A DNA stretch of 64,000 nucleotides from Nitrincola iocasae (GCF_008727795.1 NZ_CP044222.1:3038001-3102000); one strand, 5' to 3'; shown: positions 33,082 to 42,973, numbered from the stretch's first letter. Numbers and translations are program-made. The notes: a model not told the origin generated them from the sequence alone.

Positions 33082-34230
33082 ATGGCGGTCAGCGAATTCC
33101 ATATTCCTTCATTGAACCTAATGGGTGAAGGCGCACTTGCACAAGCCATCGAAACAATTCAGAAAAAAGGCTTCAAACACGCGCTGATTGTCACCGATGC
33201 AGGCTTGGTCGCTGCAGGACTGGTAGATCAGGTCACAGCCTCACTACAGCAGACAGGTATCCAGTGCAGTGTATTTCCTGAGGTACATCCCAACCCGACC
33301 ACTGCCAACGTGGAGGCTGGACTGGCATTGCTTAAAGCAGGCCAGTGCGACCTGGTAATTTCACTGGGCGGTGGCTCTCCTCACGACTGCGCCAAGGGCA
33401 TAGCTCTGGTCGCCACCAATGGTGGCAATATACGTGATTTCGAAGGTGTGGATAAATCTGCCCTACCCCAATTGCCGCTGGTGGCCATAAACACTACCGC
33501 GGGCACAGCCAGTGAAATGACGCGCTTTTGTATTATCACCGATGAAACCCGTCATATTAAAATGGCCATAGTGGATAAGCACACCACCCCCATCCTGTCG
33601 GTCAATGATCCACTGACCATGCGGGGTATGCCTCGTCAATTGACCGCCGCTACAGGGATGGATGCATTGACCCATGCGATCGAAGCCTATGTGTCCATCG
33701 CCGCCACTCCCATCACCGATGCCTGCGCTTTGAAAGCCGTCGAACTGATAGCTCAGTATCTGCCTCGTGCGGTGGCACAGGGCGATGATATGCAAGCCCG
33801 TGAGCAGATGGCCTATGCCCAGTTCCTGGCCGGCATGGCGTTCAACAATGCTTCTCTGGGTTATGTACATGCCATGGCCCACCAACTGGGCGGTTTTTAT
33901 GATTTACCCCACGGTGTGTGTAACGCCGTACTGCTACCCCATGTGCAAACCTTTAACAGTCAGGTGGCGGCTGAGCGTTTGGCGCAAGTAGGTCAGGCGA
34001 TGGGACTGGCAGCCAGTGAATCAGCTCAGGCTGGTGCAAGCGCCTGCATTGAGGCGATCAAGGCACTAAAAGATCAGGTGGGTATTCCTCGTGGACTGGC
34101 TGATTTGGGTGCCAAGCAGGAAGACATCCCCATACTGGCTGAAAATGCGCTTAAAGATGCCTGTGGAATAACCAACCCGATTCAGGCAACACAGGCGCAA
34201 ATCGAGGAAATCTTCAAAAGCGCCTGGTAA
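33082..34230 (+). CDS. iron-containing alcohol dehydrogenase
   Basis: A 382-residue group III alcohol dehydrogenase (YiaY / Bacillus NAD-dependent methanol dehydrogenase family). It has the NAD-binding 'VISLGGGSPHDCAKGIAL', the 'NTTAGTASEMTRFCII' block and Fe ligands in 'GMDALTHAIEAYVS', 'HAMAHQLGGFYDLPHGVCNA'. It interconverts primary alcohols and aldehydes in the cytosol. Given the methylamine genes to the right, methanol or formaldehyde is possible but not shown. The gene stands alone, with AAGGAGATAGACC as the ribosome site. Confidence 0.88.
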   Translation: MAVSEFHIPSLNLMGEGALAQAIETIQKKGFKHALIVTDAGLVAAGLVDQVTASLQQTGIQCSVFPEVHPNPTTANVEAGLALLKAGQCDLVISLGGGSPHDCAKGIALVATNGGNIRDFEGVDKSALPQLPLVAINTTAGTASEMTRFCIITDETRHIKMAIVDKHTTPILSVNDPLTMRGMPRQLTAATGMDALTHAIEAYVSIAATPITDACALKAVELIAQYLPRAVAQGDDMQAREQMAYAQFLAGMAFNNASLGYVHAMAHQLGGFYDLPHGVCNAVLLPHVQTFNSQVAAERLAQVGQAMGLAASESAQAGASACIEAIKALKDQVGIPRGLADLGAKQEDIPILAENALKDACGITNPIQATQAQIEEIFKSAW

Positions 34231-34253
34231 GGATGGTTTAGGTTAGTTATAAC

Positions 34254-34282
34254 ATGGCGTCTGATTTTTCAGGCGCCATTTT
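34254..34282. terminator. terminator between adh and deoxyribosyltransferase genes
   Basis: ATGGCGTCTGA and TCAGGCGCCAT form a stem with a TTTT loop, followed by TTTTT. It runs into the stop codon of the convergent gene, so it may serve both strands. Confidence 0.75.
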
Positions 34283-34905
34283 TAGCACCGCTTTACAGCA
34301 AGCGGCCCAGTTAACAACACTCTGACCATAGACAGCGCCATAGCCGCTCCCTGATCGGTATACTCAGTAGTGCAGGCAATCATTAGATTCTCCTGCAGGC
34401 CAAAATCTTCAATCATGCCAACCGCATCCATCCATATTCCCTGTGTTTGTCGAACATCGCTATCCACCGCCTTGACCCTAGTCAGGTAATCCGGACGGGG
34501 AGCCTCCGTGTAGCTGATCACTGGTATGCCTCGCTGTACTGCCATACCGATCTCAAATGCCGTACCCACATCCATCGCCGTGCCACGAAAACAGCTGATA
34601 TCAGCAATAATGGCATCCGCTTGTTGAATCATGCCAATATTAGCCTGAGCAATAGCTTGCGCCATTTCGGCAGGTGTCAGCTGCTCTTGATGTATTTCAT
34701 TATCCAGCGGATAGAGGGGTTCCATTCCCAGTTTACGGCAATCAGCTTTTAGCTGTGCTGACAAGCTGGCAACATCCGGGTAAAACACTGATGGGCCTGC
34801 CAGATAAATATGGAACGGCATCGTCGACAAAGGCTGCCGTTCAGATTCGATCAGCAACTTGCGTGCCTCGCTTTTCAATAATTCAGTCTGAACAGTCTTG
34901 CTCAT
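34282..34905 (-). CDS. nucleoside 2-deoxyribosyltransferase
   Basis: The 207-residue enzyme swaps nucleobases on 2'-deoxyribose in purine and pyrimidine salvage. Family marks are 'IYLAGPSVFYPD' near residue 32, 'DAIIADISCFRGTAMDVGTA' and the catalytic Glu in 'AFEIGMAVQRG'. The first 28 residues are an extension before the Rossmann-like core. The neighbouring adenine-deaminase-type gene at 39103 also concerns nucleobase salvage. Alternatives in the same fold (DNP N-glycosidase Rcl) are less likely because of the Asp-Val-Gly-Thr block. Confidence 0.8.
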   Translation of the reverse strand: MSKTVQTELLKSEARKLLIESERQPLSTMPFHIYLAGPSVFYPDVASLSAQLKADCRKLGMEPLYPLDNEIHQEQLTPAEMAQAIAQANIGMIQQADAIIADISCFRGTAMDVGTAFEIGMAVQRGIPVISYTEAPRPDYLTRVKAVDSDVRQTQGIWMDAVGMIEDFGLQENLMIACTTEYTDQGAAMALSMVRVLLTGPLAVKRC

Positions 34906-34936
34906 GTAGTTTCCGCATTATTGGCAAAATGAAAGG

Positions 34937-37282
34937 TCATTCAGATGAACGTGGCAACGTCAGCTCAAACTCGCTGCCCTGCCCTGGCTGGCTGATCAAG
35001 CGAATTTTACCACCCAATACTCCAGTAACCATGTTGTGAACCAGACTTAAGCCCAGACCACTGCCGCCTTGGCCAAGACGGGTGGTAAAGAAGGGCTCAA
35101 AAATACGCTGCTGGATTGCCTCAGCCATACCCTTACCGTCATCACGCACACGCAGACACACCCACTCATCAGAGGCCGATGCTGTAATACGGATGCTTCC
35201 CGGCTGAGTTTCGAAAGCATGAATCAAGGCATTCTGGATCAGGTTAATCAACACTTGCTCCAGAGGACCAGGATAAGTTTCCATGATGATGGTTTCCTGC
35301 AGATCATTAATTACTTGATGTGGTGATTTACGAATGGAAGGTTGCAGCATCAGCAGGACATTATGTACTACCTCATTCAGCGAGCAACGACGACGCTGAG
35401 ATGTAGCCTGATCCACAGCCACCTGTTTAAAGCTATTAATTAACTCCGCCGCACGCTGCAGGTTGCGAACCAGAATATCGGTAGTTTGTTCTCCCTGCTC
35501 AATAAACATCATCAGATCAGATCGACGCATCCCTTGCTCTAATTTGGAGCGCAACGCTTCATAATCACCACGAAAGCGTGACGATGCCATCACTGCATTA
35601 CCGACCGGTGTATTCAGTTCATGCGCAATACCCGCAACCAGATTACCCAGAGCCGCTAACTTCCCGGTTTGAATCAACTCCTGCTGAGCCATTTCCAGAT
35701 CACCAATCGCCTGCTCCAATTCTAAAGTACGTTCTTTTACCCGCTGATCCAGTTCACGATTCAAACGAAGCTGCTGTTGTTGCAAATGGTGTGTATAGGT
35801 AACGTTGTCATACACCATGACCAACATTTTTTCATTCCCCAACTCAATGGTTGAACCCGATACCGACGCCAAGAACACAGACCCATCGGCACGCTTCAAC
35901 CAAACTTGAAACTGATCCACCCCTCCCTGATCAAAAATTTGCTGGGTAACACGCTGTCGATCAGCATCAGAACACCACCACCCCAGCTCTTCACCATTCG
36001 AGCCCAGTACCTGTGATTCAGTGTAGCCAAACTCTCTCAGCCAGGCCTTGTTAACACGCGTGGTGTTGCATCGGTTTCGCTGGTAACTGGCGACAGCCAT
36101 AGGCCCAGGCGCGGTATTAAAGATCGTTTCCAATTGGTGTCGGCTTCTGCTCAACGCAGATTCACGCTGGCGAACGTAACGGAACGCAATCACCAGACTG
36201 ACCGACAAAACCAAACCTGACACCAGTAACAATAATAATATGTTGCGGGTATTTCTGCTGATCAAATCAGAGCGCATAGCCTCCATAGTGGAATAGGTAT
36301 TTTGCATTGGCAGCATCAATACAAGCGTCCATTCAGTGTTGACCAGGGAGACTGGCAGTTGCTTGACTAAATAGATTTCATTACCTGACTGATAGGTTTT
36401 TTCATCGCCGGATGCCAGGTAATGTGCAAGCTCTGGACTGATTTGATCAAGATATTGACCTCGGGCCTCTGGATAATCAGAGGCGGCCAGGATTCGCTGC
36501 TGTTGGCTTAGTAAAACCAGCTTGGCCTGACCGGCAAATACCGGGCTGACGAGATGCAGGGCGACGCGTTGAAAGGCATCCAGATTCAGATCTACTCCTG
36601 CAACTCCGGCAAATTTGCCACTGACCATAATGGGTTTGGTCAGCGATATCATATCAATCAGTTCACCCGGCTTTAATTCCCAGGCGTAGGGTTCAGTCAG
36701 ACAGGGTGCCAGTTGCTCTTTAGGGCATAGATACCACTCGGCGTCACGTTGACCGAAGGCATCCCTGGCTTCATTGTATTTAAAGGCAGCATCCGGACTC
36801 GGGTAAAAGGTGATGCCCTGAGACTCGCGAACCCAATAAACCTCCAGAGTCCCTTGAGCTGAGCTATGCTCACTGATACCAGCATAAACACTATCCAGAC
36901 CATCATAAGACTCGGCTTCAAAATGCACATAAGCTGAACTGACGAGCGTATTGGCTACTAGAGAAGCAGCGGTAAGCTTCTGTACCTGCAGTCGGTTCAA
37001 CTGGCCCTGTTGTCTGGCCGTTTGACCCAGTAATGCAGCCAGGAGTTTAGGACTCTGACCTGCCTGATCCATGAAGGTGAGCAGGTTGTCACGCAAAGCT
37101 TCGGCATTCAGCTCCAGCTGTTCATTCAGTGACTCCTGCAATAAAGTGACAGAAACGGTTTCACTTTCACGGTTGGTTTTCTGCAGTAGAAACAATGCAA
37201 AAAATAAAATAAGACCAAGAGAAAACACCAGTAAAGCTGCAGCGGACAAGAGTGATCGAACATAGCGAGAAAAGTGCTTCAT
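34937..37282 (-). CDS. membrane sensor histidine kinase with Cache and PAS domains
   Basis: A 781-residue sensor. An N-terminal helix ('LVFSLGLILFFALFLLQ') and a second helix near residue 350 ('LLLLLVSGLVLSVSLVIAF') enclose a large periplasmic Cache-type domain. A cytosolic PAS domain ('LETIFNTAPGPMAV'), a coiled coil, the HisKA box with His at about 555 ('AGIAHELNTPVGNAV') and an HATPase domain ('NLIQNALIHAFE', 'DDGKGMAE', 'GGSGLGLSLVHNMV') follow. No HAMP domain is evident. The gene lies 16 bases after the REC-GGDEF-EAL gene in the same unit, which makes that protein its probable partner. The ligand is unknown. Confidence 0.9.
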   Translation of the reverse strand: MKHFSRYVRSLLSAAALLVFSLGLILFFALFLLQKTNRESETVSVTLLQESLNEQLELNAEALRDNLLTFMDQAGQSPKLLAALLGQTARQQGQLNRLQVQKLTAASLVANTLVSSAYVHFEAESYDGLDSVYAGISEHSSAQGTLEVYWVRESQGITFYPSPDAAFKYNEARDAFGQRDAEWYLCPKEQLAPCLTEPYAWELKPGELIDMISLTKPIMVSGKFAGVAGVDLNLDAFQRVALHLVSPVFAGQAKLVLLSQQQRILAASDYPEARGQYLDQISPELAHYLASGDEKTYQSGNEIYLVKQLPVSLVNTEWTLVLMLPMQNTYSTMEAMRSDLISRNTRNILLLLLVSGLVLSVSLVIAFRYVRQRESALSRSRHQLETIFNTAPGPMAVASYQRNRCNTTRVNKAWLREFGYTESQVLGSNGEELGWWCSDADRQRVTQQIFDQGGVDQFQVWLKRADGSVFLASVSGSTIELGNEKMLVMVYDNVTYTHHLQQQQLRLNRELDQRVKERTLELEQAIGDLEMAQQELIQTGKLAALGNLVAGIAHELNTPVGNAVMASSRFRGDYEALRSKLEQGMRRSDLMMFIEQGEQTTDILVRNLQRAAELINSFKQVAVDQATSQRRRCSLNEVVHNVLLMLQPSIRKSPHQVINDLQETIIMETYPGPLEQVLINLIQNALIHAFETQPGSIRITASASDEWVCLRVRDDGKGMAEAIQQRIFEPFFTTRLGQGGSGLGLSLVHNMVTGVLGGKIRLISQPGQGSEFELTLPRSSE

Positions 37283-37298
37283 CCATTACCGACCTGAT

Positions 37299-39086
37299 TC
37301 ACAAACTCTGCTGCTCAGCATGCACTGCGATCCACTCATGCAGTGCGTCTATTTTCATGGGTCGGGCAATTAAATACCCCTGACCTTCATCGCAGTTAAG
37401 TTTTACCAGCTCGTTCAACTGGGCATCAGTTTCAATACCTTCAGCCAATACGCGCATATTAAGGCGCTGCCCCAGAGTCAGTATGGTTTGCGCAATACGG
37501 TAACCCGATGTCGACGTGGTCAGTTTATCGACAAAGGAACGATCAATTTTCAAACAGTCGACATGCAGTCTTTCCAGATAGGAAAGCGAAGAAAACCCGG
37601 TGCCGAAGTCATCAATCGATATAGTAACTCCCAACGCACGCAATGCATTGAACTTTTCAATGGTTTCTTCCGCATAGCTCATGGATACTGATTCAGTGAT
37701 TTCCAGATCCAAATGTTGCCCTTCCAGACCTTGTTCATGCAGACCTGCTTTGACTTGATCTACAAAATCCAATTGTTGAAATTGCAACGGCGATACATTG
37801 ACAGCTACACGAAAACCGGGTCGTGTCCGGCAGAGTTCGGCACAGTCATACAAGGCCCGGCGCAATACCCATTCACCCAGTTTAACAATCAGCCCGGACT
37901 GCTCAGCCAGTTCAATAAATACGGCCGGTGATATCATTTGGCCAGACTCATCCATCCAGCGTACCAGCGCTTCTACGCCGATCAACTGGCCCGATTTCAG
38001 GTGGATCTGTGGCTGATAAACCAGGTACAAGCGATGACGATCCAGGTCCTGCTTCAGTGAAGAGAGCATACTCACCCGTTCCCGCAACGAACAGATCATC
38101 GCATCACTGAATGTTACTGCCTGCCCTATACCCACTTTTTTGGCTCGCTTGAGGGCCAGGGTTGCGTGCCCGAGCATTTCTGATGGCGCCAGCTCTTTAT
38201 GGCAATGCGCTATTCCCATACAAAAGCTCAAAGCCGTTTCTACCCCCTCAATTGCCAGGGTACGGGAGGTGAGCTGACTGCGTATTATCTCCTCGACCAG
38301 GCTCCCCCTACTGCCGACAATCAACCCAAACTGGTCTGCACCAAGACGGGCAACCCCCTCTGTCATGGGCAGATGTTGCAGTATAGCGGCAAAATCGATG
38401 AGGAAACGATCCGCATAGTGAGCACCAAAGGTATCGTTGATCATGGAGAAATTATCAATATCCAGCAGTACCAGTGCATAGTCCTCAACCTTGCCCTCTG
38501 CCTTAATCTCCAATGCACGCAGCAAACCATTGCGGTTTAACAACCCAGTGAGATGGTCTTCGTAAGCCAGCTGTTCCAGTTGATCCAACTGACGATAACT
38601 ACGAGCAGCGGTCATCAGACAGGTGTACAAACGCTCCCGGGTCAACTCGGTTTTGGTTTTGTAATCGTTAATGTCGTAACGCTGAATCGTCTCCAACTCC
38701 GGTGCATAGCCAGGCTGCCCGGTTCTAAGAATAATTCTGAGTTTGGAGCGCCGCAGACTGTGACGAATCCTATGTACCAGTTGCAAACCGGCATCTTCAG
38801 ATTCCATCACTACATCCAGTAACATCACAGCTATATCAGGGTCATGCAGCAGTATGTCATACGCTTCTTGACTGTTGTAGGCGTGCTGTACCAGCAGTTG
38901 ATGCTCATCGAAGTTAAGACCCTTGAGTAACAACTCAGTCATCAAATGGACATCTTCATCGTCATCCACTACTAAAAGTTTAAGCGACCGAGGTTTCGGA
39001 GTGTGCTTAACTGAGACACATGGCTGCTGCGCATGGGAGTTAACCGCATCAATATCATCAAGAAATTCAAACAGCTGGTCACTCAT
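37299..39086 (-). CDS. response regulator with degenerate GGDEF and active EAL
   Basis: A 595-residue regulator. The N-terminal REC domain (about 32-155) has the acidic pair in 'LLVVDDDEDVHL', the phosphorylated Asp in 'VMLLDVVMES' and 'ILRTGQPG'. The GGDEF domain (about 170-320) has 'LGADQF' in place of GGDEF, so it should not make cyclic di-GMP and may bind GTP instead. The EAL domain (about 335-585) keeps 'GVEALVRW', 'LEITES', 'IDDFGTGFSSL' and 'LKIDRSFV', so phosphodiesterase activity is expected. It is upstream of and cotranscribed with the sensor kinase gene. Confidence 0.92.
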   Translation of the reverse strand: MSDQLFEFLDDIDAVNSHAQQPCVSVKHTPKPRSLKLLVVDDDEDVHLMTELLLKGLNFDEHQLLVQHAYNSQEAYDILLHDPDIAVMLLDVVMESEDAGLQLVHRIRHSLRRSKLRIILRTGQPGYAPELETIQRYDINDYKTKTELTRERLYTCLMTAARSYRQLDQLEQLAYEDHLTGLLNRNGLLRALEIKAEGKVEDYALVLLDIDNFSMINDTFGAHYADRFLIDFAAILQHLPMTEGVARLGADQFGLIVGSRGSLVEEIIRSQLTSRTLAIEGVETALSFCMGIAHCHKELAPSEMLGHATLALKRAKKVGIGQAVTFSDAMICSLRERVSMLSSLKQDLDRHRLYLVYQPQIHLKSGQLIGVEALVRWMDESGQMISPAVFIELAEQSGLIVKLGEWVLRRALYDCAELCRTRPGFRVAVNVSPLQFQQLDFVDQVKAGLHEQGLEGQHLDLEITESVSMSYAEETIEKFNALRALGVTISIDDFGTGFSSLSYLERLHVDCLKIDRSFVDKLTTSTSGYRIAQTILTLGQRLNMRVLAEGIETDAQLNELVKLNCDEGQGYLIARPMKIDALHEWIAVHAEQQSL

Positions 39087-39102
39087 ACAAGTACCTCAGG
39101 GG

Positions 39103-40122
39103 TCAAGATATCAATGCGGCCGCTTCAAGACGCTGCAAACAGGCCTGCTTTTCCGTTTCAGAAAGCCAACTACCCGTGAAACTGTTACGCATCAACTGCA
39201 CAATTTGAGCAGCTGTAATCGGTATATTTTCCGACAGTACACGAAAATTATCCATCATATAGCCGCCGAAATAAGCTGGATCATCCGAATTGATGGTTAC
39301 CAAAAGGCCAGCATCCAGTAATTTCAGAATAGGATGTTGTGACATTTCTGTCACCACGCAAAGCTTCAGATTAGACAAGGGACAGACGGTCAATGGCACT
39401 TGATCATTACGTAAGCGCTCGATCAGTGTGACATCCTCAAGTGACCGGTTACCATGATCAATACGTTGTACCTTCAACAAGTCCAGTGCCTGCCAGACAT
39501 ATTCAGGTGGACCCTCTTCACCGGCATGGGCGGTAACCCGCAAACCCAATTCACGGCAACGCGCAAACACCCGGGTAAATTTTTCCGGCGGATGACCCAG
39601 TTCTGAAGAATCCAGACCAACACCGTCTATACGATCCAGCCAGGGCATCGCCTGCTCCAGAGTATCAAAGGCACTTTGCTCGGAAAGATGGCGCAGGAAC
39701 GACATGATCAATCTGAAGCTGATGCCCAACTTCGTTTCACCATCACACAGGGCTCGATAGATCCCCTGAATCTGGGTTTCAAAACTGATATTGCGCGACA
39801 AATGTCCCTGGGGATCGAAAAAAATCTCTGTATGAATAACCCCATCGGCGGCAATTCTTTGCAGATACGCCCAGGTCAGGTCATAAAAATCCTGCTCAGT
39901 CTGCAATACCGACATACCTTGATAATAAAGATCCAGAAACTCTTGCAGATTAGTAAATTGATAGGCCTGACGTAAAGCCTCTACACTGGCATAAGGGAGC
40001 GTAATGCCATTGCGCTCAGCCAATTGGAACATCAGCTCCGGTTCCAGGCTGCCCTCGATATGTAGATGCAGTTCAGCTTTAGGCAAAGCCGCTGCAAGTT
40101 GTTGAAGTTGTGCTTTCGTCAT
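39103..40122 (-). CDS. adenine deaminase-type member of the ADA family
   Basis: The roughly 339-residue metal-dependent deaminase has 'AELHLHIEGSLEPEL' near the N-terminus (two metal-binding His), 'RVTAHAGEEGPPEYVW', 'QRIDHGNRSL' and 'VTINSDDPAYFGGYM'. The HLHIEG-[ST]-LEPEL form marks the group shown in Pseudomonas to be adenine deaminase, rather than adenosine deaminase of the E. coli Add type; this is the reason for the call. It converts adenine to hypoxanthine. I chose ATG at 40122; a TTG at 40137 is possible. Confidence 0.85.
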   Translation of the reverse strand: MTKAQLQQLAAALPKAELHLHIEGSLEPELMFQLAERNGITLPYASVEALRQAYQFTNLQEFLDLYYQGMSVLQTEQDFYDLTWAYLQRIAADGVIHTEIFFDPQGHLSRNISFETQIQGIYRALCDGETKLGISFRLIMSFLRHLSEQSAFDTLEQAMPWLDRIDGVGLDSSELGHPPEKFTRVFARCRELGLRVTAHAGEEGPPEYVWQALDLLKVQRIDHGNRSLEDVTLIERLRNDQVPLTVCPLSNLKLCVVTEMSQHPILKLLDAGLLVTINSDDPAYFGGYMMDNFRVLSENIPITAAQIVQLMRNSFTGSWLSETEKQACLQRLEAAALIS

Positions 40123-40164
40123 AGGCTTTACCTGCAATAATCATTGTTTTCAGGTGCTTCAAAT

Positions 40165-41301
40165 CTACACCACTTCGGTAATGTATTTCTTTTTCAACAG
40201 TCTCCAGAATACAACAGCAAAGGCGGTTAACGGAATCGCCAGAATCATGCCGAGGATGCCCCCAAGCGCAGCGCCCCAGAAAAACACCGCAAAAATGATA
40301 AGTGCTGGATGCAATCCTGTGCGGTTACCCATGATTTTTGGCGTGAGGACATAACCTTCAATTACCTGCACCACAGCGAACACTAGCAGCACCAGCAACA
40401 GCGATGTAACACCGCCATTTTCGCCGAAATAGGCCAACGGCAGCACAACACTTAGACCCACGATACTTCCCAGGTAAGGAATAATATTGAGAAGCCCCAG
40501 AGTGAAGCCAATCACAATGCTGTAGGGAAACCCTACTAACGTAAAACCTACAGCAAACAACACACCTTGAATCAGCGCGATAATGATCTGACCACGAAAA
40601 AACGTTAGCAGGATGCCGACAAACTGTTCAAACAGATAGATCACATCTTCTCTGGTGTCTTTCTTGAGAAAAGGCAGAAATTCGCCAATCTGTCTGGGTT
40701 CAAACGGTTTTGCCATGAGAAAGAAGGCCAAATAGAGAGGAAGCCCCGCCCAAGCGAACAACCCCACCACGGATTGAAACATCTGCGCAATAGGCTGCGA
40801 CATGCGCCCCCATAAATCCTGAAATACCTTAGCTACCATATCAACAGGGTTCTCAAGCAGCTTATCAACCTCAGCCATCAACCCGTACTTCTCCAATAGC
40901 GCGGTAACTTGCGGCGAAAGAGAACGCCCTGCCTCAAGCGTAGCATTTAGCATAGAGGGTAAGTCATCGAACAACCGCAGCATTTGATCGGCGGCAATGG
41001 TGCTAACAAACCAGATAGAAACACCCAGTGGAATGAGTGCGGAAAGAAAAAACACAACCAGCCCCCCGACCCGGGATCCGCGGCAAACCTTAACCAAGAA
41101 GCTGTAATATGGACGCAACAACATTGTCAGGATTAGCGCAACTACCGGGGGCAGCAACACATTCTGGAACGCCCCGACAAAGCGCGCCAGTCCCCACACA
41201 CTCAAGCTGAAAACCACTAATAGTACCAACACTGATCCCAGTGTAATCGCTGCGGCAACTGTTGCACGTTGCCTTGGGCCCAATTCGAGTTCTTTAAACA
41301 T
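40165..41301 (-). CDS. AI-2E family transporter (second copy)
   Basis: A 378-residue membrane protein with about eight helices. It shares with the paralogue at 13022-14179 the blocks 'LLNIIPYLGSIVGLSVVLP' and 'LTPKIMGNRTGLHPALIIFA', and ends with 'WGAALGGILGMILAIPLTA'. The substrate is unknown. The start at 41301 follows TTAGGAGACAGG; a GTG start at 41340 would add 13 residues without a better site. Confidence 0.85.
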   Translation of the reverse strand: MFKELELGPRQRATVAAAITLGSVLVLLVVFSLSVWGLARFVGAFQNVLLPPVVALILTMLLRPYYSFLVKVCRGSRVGGLVVFFLSALIPLGVSIWFVSTIAADQMLRLFDDLPSMLNATLEAGRSLSPQVTALLEKYGLMAEVDKLLENPVDMVAKVFQDLWGRMSQPIAQMFQSVVGLFAWAGLPLYLAFFLMAKPFEPRQIGEFLPFLKKDTREDVIYLFEQFVGILLTFFRGQIIIALIQGVLFAVGFTLVGFPYSIVIGFTLGLLNIIPYLGSIVGLSVVLPLAYFGENGGVTSLLLVLLVFAVVQVIEGYVLTPKIMGNRTGLHPALIIFAVFFWGAALGGILGMILAIPLTAFAVVFWRLLKKKYITEVV

Positions 41302-41393
41302 CCTGTCTCCTAAGCTAGCTTGCTTTAACCTTCCCTTCACAGGATAAACATTACAGTCACTATATTACTAATTGAATTTATCAGCTAAAAAAA

Positions 41394-42302
41394 TCAACGC
41401 AACCCCTGCAGGGCATCGATCACATGACCCGCCAGGGTATTGCAGGTATCCTCCGCCCCCTGCCTCTGAACCAGCAGTATCTGATAATCACCCAGTGGCG
41501 GTAAACCATATTCCTTGCCCAACTTGCGCAAGGGTGGTTTCACCATACAGGCTGGAAAGGGAGCCACAGCAAGGTCTGCAATCATAGCGGCAGCCTGTCC
41601 TGAGCAGCTTTCACTGGTATAGGCGATACGGTAATCGACAGCCGCCTGATCCAGAGATTTCAGCGCCATGTTTCGCCAGGTGCAACCCGCGTTGGCTAGA
41701 GACACTGGCAGCGGCGTTTTCATCGCCGCAATACCTCCTTCTCGCCCGGCCCAGACTAACGCTTCAGTATGAACGATCTTGCCACGGCCTTCTTCTTGCC
41801 CGGTATTACCCGCAGTGATCACGATCAAATCCAGTTCACCGGCATCCAGTCGTTCGGTCATATCGATACTGCGACCGATCACCACATCCACCTGAGTAGC
41901 CGGATGTGACCGAGCAAACTGAGCCAGCACGCCCGGAAGAATGCGGGTACCGATATCATCAGACGTGCCCAGCCGCACCGTGCCGCAAAGTGACGGTAAC
42001 AGAAACTGGGTAACGGCCTCTTCATTGAGCTTGAGTAAACGTCGGCCATAACTCAACAGCACTTCACCATCCGGGGTCAGCCTGACCTGTCTTGCCTCCC
42101 TCAGAAACAGGGTCTTGCCAAGTGTTTCTTCCAGACGCTTGATCTGCATGCTAAGGGCTGAAGGCGTACGAAATACCTGAGCGGCCGCACGGGTAAAGCT
42201 GCCACTTTCAGCGATAGCTACAAATGTACGCAGCACCTCGGTGTCCAGTAGAGGCAGAGAAGCCGGCACCACTGGCGTTGATGGGGGTTGCAGACTGGTC
42301 AT
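41394..42302 (-). CDS. LysR-type transcriptional regulator
   Basis: A roughly 302-residue LysR regulator. It has an N-terminal HTH ('FVAIAESGSFTRAAAQVFRT' followed by 'SALSMQIKRLEETLGKTLFL') and a substrate-binding domain from about residue 105 ('VRLGTSDDIGTRILPGVLAQ'). It is divergent from a DUF1127 gene, an arrangement seen often in proteobacteria. The start at 42302 has AAGGTGAT before it. A short ATTG-AA-CAAT dyad lies near 42352 in the divergent gap, possibly part of its operator. Confidence 0.9.
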   Translation of the reverse strand: MTSLQPPSTPVVPASLPLLDTEVLRTFVAIAESGSFTRAAAQVFRTPSALSMQIKRLEETLGKTLFLREARQVRLTPDGEVLLSYGRRLLKLNEEAVTQFLLPSLCGTVRLGTSDDIGTRILPGVLAQFARSHPATQVDVVIGRSIDMTERLDAGELDLIVITAGNTGQEEGRGKIVHTEALVWAGREGGIAAMKTPLPVSLANAGCTWRNMALKSLDQAAVDYRIAYTSESCSGQAAAMIADLAVAPFPACMVKPPLRKLGKEYGLPPLGDYQILLVQRQGAEDTCNTLAGHVIDALQGLR

Positions 42303-42454
42303 ATCATCACCTTTCAATTTTTCTTAACCAACAGTGTAGTATTTTTCGTTTGATTGAACAATGTTAGACATCCATGCTTAAACCCTCAACAGCAATGAGC
42401 AATCTTTGAACACTGACAAACGATCTCGCAATGGATCGTCAGGAGGGTAGAAAA

Positions 42455-42775
42455 ATGACAAGCCTAAACCAACAATGCGAGCTTTACCGTCAGGAAGCCG
42501 TGAATAAAACACGGGCAAAGCAGTCAGCACTTCCTGACTTTTACATGCCAGCCATGCCACCGCTATGGCTGATAAATACCCTGGAAAACTGGTTCAAACG
42601 GCGCAAACTTCTACGACTGTTGGATTATGATGATCATATACTTGAAGACATGGGTTATACACGCCGTGATCTACTCTGGGCGGCGCAGCAGCCATTGAAG
42701 GTAGACGCCCGTCTGGTTTTACAACAACAGCGAGAGAAACAACGTGCGCACTTGAAAAAACGCAGGGGCTGGTAG
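42455..42775 (+). CDS. DUF1127 domain protein
   Basis: A 106-residue protein. The DUF1127 core is at about 45-90: 'WFKRRKLLRLLDYDDHILED' followed by 'MGYTRRDLLWA'. Small DUF1127 proteins of alphaproteobacteria affect RNA turnover and phosphate or oxidative-stress responses; the role of long gammaproteobacterial forms is unknown. The ATG at 42455 follows AGGAGG. It is divergent from the LysR gene, which probably controls it. Confidence 0.85.
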   Translation: MTSLNQQCELYRQEAVNKTRAKQSALPDFYMPAMPPLWLINTLENWFKRRKLLRLLDYDDHILEDMGYTRRDLLWAAQQPLKVDARLVLQQQREKQRAHLKKRRGW

Positions 42776-42789
42776 CCTCATTTAGGCTC

Positions 42790-42900
42790 TTAGGGCTAAT
42801 GGGATCGGATCTGTCTGACTCGCCGTAAACCCATCCATGGGGACTCCAGTGCGCCATCCCTGGCGCACAGGGTCAGCCAGACCCGATCCCATCAGCCCTC
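42790..42900 (+). repeat. hairpin repeat at left end of the VgrG island
   Basis: The first 63 bases (42790-42852) match 51404-51465 at about nine positions in ten, in the same orientation. Here the unit is closed by an inverted copy of its start: AGGGCTAATGGGATCGG (42793 on) pairs with CCGATCCCATCAGCCCT (to 42899), making a hairpin of about 107 bases. A smaller perfect stem, TGCGCCA-TCCC-TGGCGCA, sits inside. The interval to the csrA gene (42953-42985) also resembles the tail of the right copy. It does not code for protein. Confidence 0.7.
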
Positions 42901-42973
42901 AACAACTTGGGTGCCAGCGTACGTCGGCTTAAAATCAGTGCTTGCTCTGACACAGAGTTTGGGTAGGGTGGTA

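Noticed and set aside
42790..42900. Integron attC site
   Set aside because: The hairpin has no GTTRRRY/RYYYAAC core sites and no integrase gene or cassette series is present.
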